Both the position numbers and the translations under genes were made by a program. Below, piece by piece: positions 7,228 to 14,264 of a stretch of DNA of 21,489 nt; position 1 is the first letter of the stretch, and each line of letters opens with the position of its first letter. Source of the DNA: an uncultured Eubacteriales bacterium. GTDB taxonomy: Bacteria > Bacillota > Clostridia > Oscillospirales > Acutalibacteraceae. The stretch covers positions 1 to 21,489 of the forward strand of contig CAKSDJ010000024.1 of the NCBI GenBank assembly GCA_934445015.1. The letters run 5' to 3'. The notes below the pieces were generated by a model. It did no database searches. It saw only the letters and a list, made by a program, of their open reading frames with translations, and had not been told where the DNA came from.

Positions 7228-8247
7228 ATGTTTACAAGAGATATAGGTGTAGATTTAGGAACCGCAAACACATTGGTATGCGTTAAGGGCAAGGGCATTA
7301 TTATGCGCGAACCATCTGTTGTGGCGTACGATGTAACAAATGACGCGGTGCGTGCCGTAGGTCGCGAAGCAAAAGAAATGATTGGCAGGACCCCGGGTTC
7401 AATAGTGGCGGTCCGCCCGCTTAAAGACGGCGTAATAGCCGATTTTGACGTAACGGCCGCAATGCTTAAAAGATTTATAAACGTTGCTTTAAAAGGTTCG
7501 TTCTTTTCGCGTGTGCGTATGGTTATATGTATACCTACGGGCGTAACCGAGGTTGAAAGCCGTGCGGTTTATGACGCTGCAAAACAAGCCGGCGCATACG
7601 ATGTAGACCTTGTTGAAGAACCTATGGCTGCCGCAGTAGGCGCAGGGCTTCCGGTGTGTGAGGCAACCGGAAATATGATAGTTGACATCGGCGGCGGCAC
7701 AAGCGAAATAGCAGTAATTTCGCTCGGGGATATTGTTACGGCACAGTCGCTCAGAATTGCCGGTGATGACCTTGACGAGGCAATCATTCATTATATACGC
7801 AAAAAACATAATTTGCTTATCGGCGAACGCACGGCAGAGCAAATTAAAATAGATATAGGCTCGGCAAAACCTTATGAGGGTGAAACCTCTATTGAAATCA
7901 AGGGCAGAAACGTTGTTGACGGCTTGCCCAAAAATGTTGTTATAACGTCCGCCGAGGTGCGTGACGCTATGGTTGACCCGATTACACAGATAATTGACGC
8001 CATACGCTCTACACTTGAAAAAACTCCGCCGGAACTTTCAGCAGATATTATCGACAGCGGCATAACGCTCACCGGCGGCACGGCGCTGCTTCGCGGACTC
8101 GCAGAACTTATAGCGGAAGAAACCGGTATGCCTGTTACTGTGGCTCCGAATCCGCTTGACTGCGTTGTTCTCGGCACCGCAAAACGCCTTGAAGCCGACA
8201 GCGGCTTCCGCAACTATGTATTCCGCAGAGGAAAAAGATTCAGATAA
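7228..8247 (+). CDS. mreB: Rod shape-determining protein, MreB/Mbl family actin
   Basis: Bacterial actin that polymerises under the membrane and guides the lateral wall synthesis complex. The 339 residues begin with MFTRDIGVDLGTANTLV (phosphate 1 loop), then EPSVVAYD, VRPLKDGVIADFD, the EEPMAAAVGAGLP segment, DIGGGTSEIAVISLG (phosphate 2 loop) and LTGGTALLRGL (adenosine motif). The start ATG has TAAGGAGC ahead. It is the first gene of mreB-mreC-mreD-mrdA in the standard Firmicutes order. Several paralogues (MreB, Mbl, MreBH) exist in Firmicutes; the mreC/mreD neighbourhood supports calling it mreB. Confidence 0.96.
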   Translation: MFTRDIGVDLGTANTLVCVKGKGIIMREPSVVAYDVTNDAVRAVGREAKEMIGRTPGSIVAVRPLKDGVIADFDVTAAMLKRFINVALKGSFFSRVRMVICIPTGVTEVESRAVYDAAKQAGAYDVDLVEEPMAAAVGAGLPVCEATGNMIVDIGGGTSEIAVISLGDIVTAQSLRIAGDDLDEAIIHYIRKKHNLLIGERTAEQIKIDIGSAKPYEGETSIEIKGRNVVDGLPKNVVITSAEVRDAMVDPITQIIDAIRSTLEKTPPELSADIIDSGITLTGGTALLRGLAELIAEETGMPVTVAPNPLDCVVLGTAKRLEADSGFRNYVFRRGKRFR

Positions 8248-8261
8248 AAGGAGATAAGAAA

Positions 8262-9122
8262 ATGCGTTTCTTTCTTCGCAGCAAACAGTTTAAAGTAATA
8301 GTTTCAGTGGTTCTGATTATTATTCTGCTTACGGCGTCTTTTGTATTTATAGGCAAACGTATGGCACCGCAGACCGATATTGCCGGCACCTTAACCGCGC
8401 CGTTTCGCAGCCTTATAACCGGCATTTCGCACGCTGTGTCGGACTTCTTTGACAATTATAACAACGGCAACGAACTAAGCCTTGAAAATGCAGAACTGAA
8501 AGCAAAAATAAACGAACTCGAAAACAAAGTCGCAGACTATGAAAAAACAGCTTCGGAAAATGAATTTTATAAGGATTATCTTGAAATCAAAGAGAATAAT
8601 CCCGATTATACTTTCTCTGATGCAAGTATTATATCGCGCGACCCCGATGACCCCTACGGCGGTTTTACAATAAATAAAGGCTCATCCTCTGATATATCGC
8701 TTTATGACCCCGTTATTACCGACGGAGGCATTGTAGGATATATAACCGAAGTCGGTCTTACCTCCTGCAAAGTAACAACCGTGCTCAGCCCCGAAATTAC
8801 TCTGGGTGCGCTTGATAACCGCACAAATGACGCAGGTGTTGTAACCGGCGGTCTTACTTTGGCGCAAAAAGGACTTTGCCGTTTTGCAAATCTTTCGCGT
8901 TCGTGCAGTGTTGCGGTAGGCGACTATGTTGTAACGTCTGGCGAAGGTATATTCCCCGAAGGGCTGCTTGTCGGAACTGTAGAAAACATAGGTGTTGACG
9001 AATACAACACTTCAATTTACGCCGAAATAAAACCGTTTGCCGACGCGTCACAGATTCGCTCGGTTATGGTAATTACCTCTTTTGAGGGTCAAGGCGGTAT
9101 AACCGTTTCTTCCCGGGAGTAA
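8262..9122 (+). CDS. mreC: Rod shape-determining protein MreC
   Basis: Links MreB and MreD to the PBP2 transpeptidase on the outer side of the membrane. Typical architecture in 286 residues: short basic cytoplasmic start (MRFFLRSKQFK), one membrane segment (about 11-31), a dimerising coiled coil (about 70-105, ENAELKAKINELENKVADYE), then the paired beta-barrel domain with the conserved RDPDDPYGGFTINKG and GGIVGYI elements and a VGDYVVTSGEGIFPEGLLVG hairpin. The start ATG has AAAGGAG upstream and lies 14 bases after mreB. mreD begins 4 bases after the stop. Confidence 0.95.
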   Translation: MRFFLRSKQFKVIVSVVLIIILLTASFVFIGKRMAPQTDIAGTLTAPFRSLITGISHAVSDFFDNYNNGNELSLENAELKAKINELENKVADYEKTASENEFYKDYLEIKENNPDYTFSDASIISRDPDDPYGGFTINKGSSSDISLYDPVITDGGIVGYITEVGLTSCKVTTVLSPEITLGALDNRTNDAGVVTGGLTLAQKGLCRFANLSRSCSVAVGDYVVTSGEGIFPEGLLVGTVENIGVDEYNTSIYAEIKPFADASQIRSVMVITSFEGQGGITVSSRE

Positions 9123-9126
9123 ATCT

Positions 9127-9642
9127 ATGACAGACAGAAAAAAAGTTTTTATACTAAGGCTTATAAACACATTTATATTTGCGTTTCTTATTGCATTTCA
9201 GTACAACAGTGTATTTTCAATAAAGATACAAACGGCAAACCCTATGGTTATGCTGGCATTACTTGTTTCGGTGTCTATTTTTTCATCGGAACAAACCGCA
9301 GCGTTTGCAGGTATGGCAACGGGGATTTTTATTGACTGCGTATCAAACACGTCATCCTGCTTTCACACGGTTTTGTTTTTGTGTTTGGGACTTGCCGTGT
9401 CACTTGCCGCACACCACCTGTTTAACAACAATATTTTTTCGGCTTGTGCGCTTTGTTTTTTAAGCAGTGTATTTTATTATTTACTGCGTTGGGTTTTCAC
9501 TTACGCTTTTTCACTTTCGTTCACCGAAAATCTTACCTATTTAATGCGTATAGCAATTCCGAGTGCGGTTTACACAACCGTTTTTATAGTACCGTTTTAT
9601 TACCTTGAAAAATTTTTGTACAAAAAATTCTACCGCATATAA
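9127..9642 (+). CDS. mreD: Rod shape-determining protein MreD
   Basis: Polytopic membrane protein of 171 residues with about five hydrophobic segments, the normal size and pattern for MreD, which is poorly conserved in sequence and recognised mainly by context. Visible features include an early membrane segment (about 10-30), a TGIFIDCVS stretch inside the membrane region like the GLxxD segments of other MreD proteins, and a basic C terminus (YLEKFLYKKFYRI). GGGAG inside the end of mreC serves as ribosome binding site. Its place between mreC and mrdA makes the call secure. Confidence 0.9.
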   Translation: MTDRKKVFILRLINTFIFAFLIAFQYNSVFSIKIQTANPMVMLALLVSVSIFSSEQTAAFAGMATGIFIDCVSNTSSCFHTVLFLCLGLAVSLAAHHLFNNNIFSACALCFLSSVFYYLLRWVFTYAFSLSFTENLTYLMRIAIPSAVYTTVFIVPFYYLEKFLYKKFYRI

Positions 9643-9669
9643 AAATTCAGAACAAAGGGGTGATTTTAA

Positions 9670-11652
9670 GTGCCGTTCAAAAAAAAGCGCCAAACTCCGC
9701 TTATTGTACTTTCAATAATTCTCGTGTTGGTAATATTGCTGTATACCGCACGGATATACTCAATACAAATAATAAATTCGTCGAAATATTCATCTTCAGC
9801 GCAAGGCAGCACAGCAATAAGAACCGCGGTGCTTAAAGCACCGCGCGGTGAAATTCTTGACTGCTACGGCAGGCAGATCGCCGTAAACCGCGACGGATAC
9901 AACATCGTATTTAATAAAGCGTATGTAGGCGACAATCTTAACGATATAATTTTAACCCTTGTTGATTTGCTTGACGGTATGTCGGTAAAACACACCGACA
10001 AATTGCCGCTCAATTATACCGAGCCTTATGCCTTTAACGATGAATCAACCGAAAAACTTATCAAAACCTTAGACCTTGCAAGTTACGCTACGGCAGAAAA
10101 CTGTTTTGCGCGCTTGGTAGAACGTTATAAACTTGAAAACTATTCGGCAGATGAACAGCGTAAAATAATGGGTGTTCGTTACAGTATGGAAATCGCCGAT
10201 TTTTCAATATCATACCCGTTTACATTTGCAGAAGATATACCTACCGAACTTATGAGTAAAATTTCGGAATCAAACTTTATGCTGAACGGCGTTTCGGTTG
10301 AAATCGTGCCGTTCAGATATTACGCCGACACCTCGCTTGCCGTAAACCTTATAGGAACGGTAGGCCCAATTTTTGAAGAGGATTGGTCAAGCGGAGAAAA
10401 TTACAAAGACAAAGGCTACTCATACGACGATAAAGTGGGCAAAAGCGGAATAGAATATTGGGCTGAAAAATATTTGCGCGGTACCGACGGCGAGGTAACT
10501 TATTACCTCAATGCCGAGGGCGATATTATTAACCGTGAAGTAACCAAAGCTCCGATTGCCGGTAAAACCGTTATGCTTACAATTGACGCAAAAATGCAGC
10601 GTACCGTTCAGGATGCGCTTGCAAACACCGTCAAATCATTGCAAAGTGAAGGCGGCACGGTAACTGCCGGTGCGGCCGTTGTTATTGATATTAAAAGCGG
10701 CGGTGTAATCACATCGGCAAATTACCCGACATACGACCTCGCGACTATGTCCGAAAATTATGAAGCGTTACTCGCCGACCCGCGAAATCCGCTTACCGAC
10801 CGTGCCTTTCAGGGCGTTTACCCGATAGGTTCTACAATAAAACCTATTGTTGCGGCAGCAGCGCTTGAAAGTAATCTTTATAAAAACGGTGAAGTTATTT
10901 TTTGCAAAAGAACTTATGATTACTTTAAAGATTACACACCGAGTTGTATGCACTATCACGGCAATATGAATCTCACTATGGCGCTTTCAAAAAGCTGCAA
11001 CTACTTCTTTTTTGAATTGGGACGCAGAATAGGTGCAATTTCACTTACCGATTATTTTAAACAATTCGGTCTCGGAGTTAAAACGGGTGTTGAAGTTAAC
11101 GACAGTGCCGGAATTATAATCGAACCTGCAAGCAACGGCTTCGGCGGTGACACCCTGCAGATCTCAATAGGTCAGATGAACGCATTTACTCCCCTGCAAC
11201 TTGCAAACTATGTCGCCACGTTTGCTAACGGCGGAACACATTATAAGGCAACGCTTATTGACAAAATAGTATCTTACGATATGACCGAAACTTATGATGA
11301 GTGCAAACCGTCAGTACTTAATACAGTGCAGCTTAAAGACAGCACGATTTCTGCAATTAAAGAGGGTATGCTGTCGGTTACGGTTGACGGTACCGGTCAT
11401 GCGGCTCTTGGCGATTATCCGATTAAACTGGGTGGTAAAACGGGTACTTCACAGGTAGAAGGCGGAGCCGACCACAGCACATATATACTGTTTGCGCCCT
11501 ATGACAACCCAGAAATTGCAATTTCGGTAGTGCTTGAACACGGCTCGTCAAGTTACGCTTCGGGCACTTTGGTACGGCAAATCCTTGACGCATATTTCTT
11601 TTCGGATGAAAATGAAAGTTCAACTGTAACGCCGTATACCGTTATAGGCTGA
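9670..11652 (+). CDS. mrdA: Penicillin-binding protein 2, elongation-specific transpeptidase
   Basis: Class B PBP that crosslinks peptidoglycan in the lateral wall. The 660 residues contain a cytoplasmic basic start, one membrane anchor (about 9-29), the dimerisation/pedestal domain (about 50-290, starting with APRGEILDCYGR) and the transpeptidase domain. The catalytic motifs are complete: STIK (Ser388, Lys391), SCN (442-444) and KTGT (590-593). The start is GTG at 9670 with AAGGGGTG ahead. It belongs to the mreBCD operon. The partner glycosyltransferase RodA, frequently encoded close by in Clostridia, is absent from the window. A class B cell-division PBP (FtsI) is an alternative, but the mre context and lack of PASTA domains favour PBP2. 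Confidence 0.95.
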   Translation: MPFKKKRQTPLIVLSIILVLVILLYTARIYSIQIINSSKYSSSAQGSTAIRTAVLKAPRGEILDCYGRQIAVNRDGYNIVFNKAYVGDNLNDIILTLVDLLDGMSVKHTDKLPLNYTEPYAFNDESTEKLIKTLDLASYATAENCFARLVERYKLENYSADEQRKIMGVRYSMEIADFSISYPFTFAEDIPTELMSKISESNFMLNGVSVEIVPFRYYADTSLAVNLIGTVGPIFEEDWSSGENYKDKGYSYDDKVGKSGIEYWAEKYLRGTDGEVTYYLNAEGDIINREVTKAPIAGKTVMLTIDAKMQRTVQDALANTVKSLQSEGGTVTAGAAVVIDIKSGGVITSANYPTYDLATMSENYEALLADPRNPLTDRAFQGVYPIGSTIKPIVAAAALESNLYKNGEVIFCKRTYDYFKDYTPSCMHYHGNMNLTMALSKSCNYFFFELGRRIGAISLTDYFKQFGLGVKTGVEVNDSAGIIIEPASNGFGGDTLQISIGQMNAFTPLQLANYVATFANGGTHYKATLIDKIVSYDMTETYDECKPSVLNTVQLKDSTISAIKEGMLSVTVDGTGHAALGDYPIKLGGKTGTSQVEGGADHSTYILFAPYDNPEIAISVVLEHGSSSYASGTLVRQILDAYFFSDENESSTVTPYTVIG

Positions 11653-11678
11653 TTTTTTGTTAATTTAAGCCATATCAA

Positions 11679-11707
11679 TTGACATAAAAAATGTTTTATG
11701 ATAAAAT
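11679..11707 (+). promoter_or_regulatory. Predicted sigma-A promoter of the minD-mgsA-hisS-aspS unit
   Basis: TTGACA (11679-11684), 17-base spacer, TAAAAT (11702-11707) preceded by TGA (extended -10). The start site should be near 11714, with a 33-base leader holding GGGGTGAGAG before the minD ATG. It lies in the 94-base gap after mrdA, where no convincing terminator is visible, so read-through from the mre operon is also possible. The leader is too short for a T-box, so hisS and aspS do not look T-box controlled here. Confidence 0.75.
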
Positions 11708-11746
11708 AATTTGAAGCGATGTTATGACTGGGGTGAGAGATTTTAT

Positions 11747-12478
11747 ATGGGTATTTGTGTGGCTACAACATCAGGTAAAGGCGGCACAGGTAAATCCACA
11801 GTCTCGGCAGCACTGGCTGTTGCATTTTCAAAAATGGGTAAACGCGTTTTGCTTGTCGATATGGATGAGGGACTTCGCTGTCTGGATTTGATTTTAGGCA
11901 TTGACAGCAAAATAGTATTTGACCTCGCGGATATTTTATCCGGCGGCCCCATTTCGGATTCAGTTTATACAGTGCCTTCAAATCCGCTTATCAGCATAAT
12001 ACCGGCTCCCACGAGCATAGGTAAAATCGAACCGGACAAGTTAGCCCGTTTTGCACAAGTTGTAAAATCTCAGTATGATGCGGTTATATTTGATTTTCCG
12101 GCAGGCATGGATTTTTCACTTTATTCCGCCGTCGGCAGCGACACTCAATTTTTGGCTGTCTGCAATCCGGATCCGGTATCGGTGCGTGATGCCGAAGCGG
12201 TATGCCTGGCTCTGCCTGAAAGCGACCTTCCGGCAAGGCTTGTAATCAACCGCTTTGACGCAGAATTTATTAAAAGAAAAATTTACAGCAATATTGATGA
12301 CATAATAGATATATCGGGGTTTCGTTTAATAGGCATCGTTCCTCAAAGCCGTGAACTGATGCTGTTGCCGATAAACCATACGTTAAATTCGAAAAGTCGG
12401 GGTTTCAAGGCCATATACAGAATCGCATGCAGATTATGCGGCGAAGACATACGTTTACCAAAAATAAAAAGGATATAA
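11747..12478 (+). CDS. MinD-like deviant Walker ATPase without a clear membrane-targeting tail
   Basis: ParA/MinD superfamily ATPase, 243 residues. The deviant Walker A box is KGGTGKST (11-18), switch I is DMDEGLRCLDLILG (38-51; most MinD have DxDIGLRNLD) and Walker B is VIFDFPAG with Asp116. MinD positions the division site by activating MinC at the membrane. Here the protein ends RLPKIKRI soon after the last globular helix, and the long acidic linker plus amphipathic membrane helix of typical MinD is missing or much reduced. No minC or minE is nearby, although they often accompany minD between mrdA and mgsA in Clostridia. The ATG at 11747 is preferred to the TTG at 11711 because GGGGTGAGAG precedes it and MGICVATTSGKGG starts where homologues start. 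It could be a genuine MinD or a repurposed relative. Confidence 0.8.
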   Translation: MGICVATTSGKGGTGKSTVSAALAVAFSKMGKRVLLVDMDEGLRCLDLILGIDSKIVFDLADILSGGPISDSVYTVPSNPLISIIPAPTSIGKIEPDKLARFAQVVKSQYDAVIFDFPAGMDFSLYSAVGSDTQFLAVCNPDPVSVRDAEAVCLALPESDLPARLVINRFDAEFIKRKIYSNIDDIIDISGFRLIGIVPQSRELMLLPINHTLNSKSRGFKAIYRIACRLCGEDIRLPKIKRI

Positions 12479-12507
12479 ACATACAAAATCTATGAGGGGG
12501 ATGTTTT

Positions 12508-12909
12508 ATGACAATTGCTTTAATAGCACACGACGCAAAAAAAGAACTTATGGTGCAATTTTGCATTGCATACTGCGGTATTTTAAGCAGACATAATCTT
12601 GTTGCCACAGGCACCACCGGTAAAACGGTTGCCGAAACAACAGGACTTGAAATAACACGTTTTTTGGCAGGTTCACAGGGCGGTGCGCAACAAATTGCGT
12701 CACGCATAGGTTGCGATGAAATCGACCTCTTGCTCATGTTCAGAGATCCGCTTAATCCAAAGCCGAATGAACCCGATGAACAGGCACTCTTACGTCTTTG
12801 CGACGTACACAATATTCCCGTTGCCACAAACATCGCCACAGCAGAAGTGTTAATTCACGGTCTTGAACGCGGTGACCTTGATTGGCGCGAGATACTGAAA
12901 AATTCTTAA
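12508..12909 (+). CDS. mgsA: Methylglyoxal synthase homologue with altered active site
   Basis: Methylglyoxal synthase turns dihydroxyacetone phosphate into methylglyoxal and phosphate, a bypass that relieves sugar-phosphate stress. The 133 residues match the family throughout: IALIAHDAKK (His8), ATGTTGKTV phosphate loop, RFLAGSQGG, MFRDPLN (Asp80), EPDEQALLRLCDVHNIPVATNIATAE. By comparison with the E. coli sequence as recalled, two catalytic positions differ: the base Asp71 (GGDQQ) is Ala60 (GGAQQ, codon GCG) and His98 (PHDPD) is Asn87 (PNEPD, codon AAT). The equivalents of His19, Asp91 and Asp101 are kept. The enzyme may therefore be inactive, slower or changed in substrate; the fold assignment is safe, the activity is not. 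GAGGGGGA precedes the ATG; the gene lies 29 bases after the minD homologue. Confidence 0.85.
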   Translation: MTIALIAHDAKKELMVQFCIAYCGILSRHNLVATGTTGKTVAETTGLEITRFLAGSQGGAQQIASRIGCDEIDLLLMFRDPLNPKPNEPDEQALLRLCDVHNIPVATNIATAEVLIHGLERGDLDWREILKNS

Positions 12910-12928
12910 AGTCTGGAAGTTTATAACA

Positions 12929-14233
12929 ATGGCAGAAATTAACCGTGCCGTAAAAGGCACTAACGATATTCTACCCTCTGACATACACAAATACCAGTTT
13001 ATTGAGGGCAAAATGCTTGAAACAGCGGCGCTTTACGGCTTTCGCGAAATACGTGTGCCTGTATTCGAGCATACCGAAGTTTTTAAACGCAGCGTCGGTG
13101 ATACTACTGATGTTGTTCAAAAAGAGATGTACACATTTGACGATAAGGGCGGCCGCTCAATAACACTGCGGCCCGAACTTACGGCAGGCACCGTGCGCAG
13201 TGTTATCGAACACGGTGTTGTAAACGGCGCATTGCCGGCAAAAGTCTGTTATTTGGGCGGTTGCTACCGTTATGAAAAACCTCAGGCAGGCAGGCTGCGT
13301 GAATTTCACCAATTCGGTGTTGAATGTTTCGGCGCAGCGTCACCCGTTGCAGACGCCGAGATAATTTCACTGGCACTCCAAATCTTAGAAACTATCGGTA
13401 TTAAAAACATATCGCTTGAAATAAATTCAATAGGTTGTCCCGAATGTCGCAAAACCTATCATAAGGCACTTACCGAATATTTTTCATCCCATATTGACTC
13501 TTTGTGCGAAACCTGCCGTGACAGGCTTGAGCGCAACCCTATGCGTATACTTGACTGTAAATCGCCGGTTTGCTCCGAAATAGCAAAAGGAGCGCCCAAA
13601 GTAACCGATTTTTTGTGCGATGAATGTCAAAATCACTTTGATGGTGTAAAATCACACCTTGACGCAGCAGGTATTAAATATAAGGTAAATCCGCAAATTG
13701 TACGCGGACTTGACTACTATACAAAAACCGTATTCGAATTCGTATCGGGTGACATCGGCGCACAGTCAACGGTTTGCGGCGGCGGCAGATATGACGGTTT
13801 GGTTAAGCAGATGGGCGGACCTGCCGTTCCTGCACTTGGTTTTGCTATGGGCATTGAACGGCTTATGCTTGCGCTCTGCAATCAAAATGCCGACTTTCCG
13901 CCGGATAAAAAATGTGACGTTTACATCGCTGCTATGGGCAATAATGCCGCGCTTAAAACAACTGAAATATGCACTGCTTTGCGCCGTGACGGCTTTGAGG
14001 CTCAGTGTGATATTTGCGGTCGCGGACTCAAATCACAAATGAAATATGCCGACAAAATAGGTGCGCTTTACAGCGTTGTTATCGGTGATGATGAACTGGC
14101 ACAAAATAAATGTAATCTTAAAAATATGTTAAACGGTGAAATAACCGAAATTTCGCTCGACCGTTTTGCGGAACAGTTTATGAAAATTAAAATCGATTCT
14201 GCACTAAATGCGGTTGAAGAATCAATTTTGTAA
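12929..14233 (+). CDS. hisS: Histidine-tRNA ligase (class II)
   Basis: Charges tRNA-His. The 434 residues show the class II core and the two histidyl-specific motifs: GTNDILPSD at the start, motif 2 YLGGCYRYEKPQAGRLREFHQFGVE, the histidine A motif GLDYYTKTVFEF, CGGGRYDGLV (histidine B), and motif 3 GFAMGIERL. The cysteine-rich insertion beginning GCPECRKTYH is common in Firmicutes HisRS. The C-terminal anticodon-binding domain runs from about residue 325. Only 19 bases separate it from the previous gene; a modest GGAAG serves as ribosome binding site. hisS-aspS adjacency is usual in Firmicutes. Confidence 0.98.
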   Translation: MAEINRAVKGTNDILPSDIHKYQFIEGKMLETAALYGFREIRVPVFEHTEVFKRSVGDTTDVVQKEMYTFDDKGGRSITLRPELTAGTVRSVIEHGVVNGALPAKVCYLGGCYRYEKPQAGRLREFHQFGVECFGAASPVADAEIISLALQILETIGIKNISLEINSIGCPECRKTYHKALTEYFSSHIDSLCETCRDRLERNPMRILDCKSPVCSEIAKGAPKVTDFLCDECQNHFDGVKSHLDAAGIKYKVNPQIVRGLDYYTKTVFEFVSGDIGAQSTVCGGGRYDGLVKQMGGPAVPALGFAMGIERLMLALCNQNADFPPDKKCDVYIAAMGNNAALKTTEICTALRRDGFEAQCDICGRGLKSQMKYADKIGALYSVVIGDDELAQNKCNLKNMLNGEITEISLDRFAEQFMKIKIDSALNAVEESIL

Positions 14234-14264
14234 TACTATTCACTTTATATAGAAGGTGCTTTTT

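Noticed and set aside
11647..11671. Possible terminator after mrdA (GGCT ... AGCC)
   Set aside because: The stem is only four pairs with a long A/T loop, and there is no proper T-run after it.
11711..11746. TTG start extending the MinD-like protein by 12 residues
   Set aside because: It sits within a few bases of the predicted transcription start and has no ribosome binding site; the ATG at 11747 has one.
14234..14264. T-box or other leader upstream of hisS/aspS
   Set aside because: Gaps before hisS and aspS are only 19 and 31 bases and the operon leader is about 33 bases, too short for a T-box.
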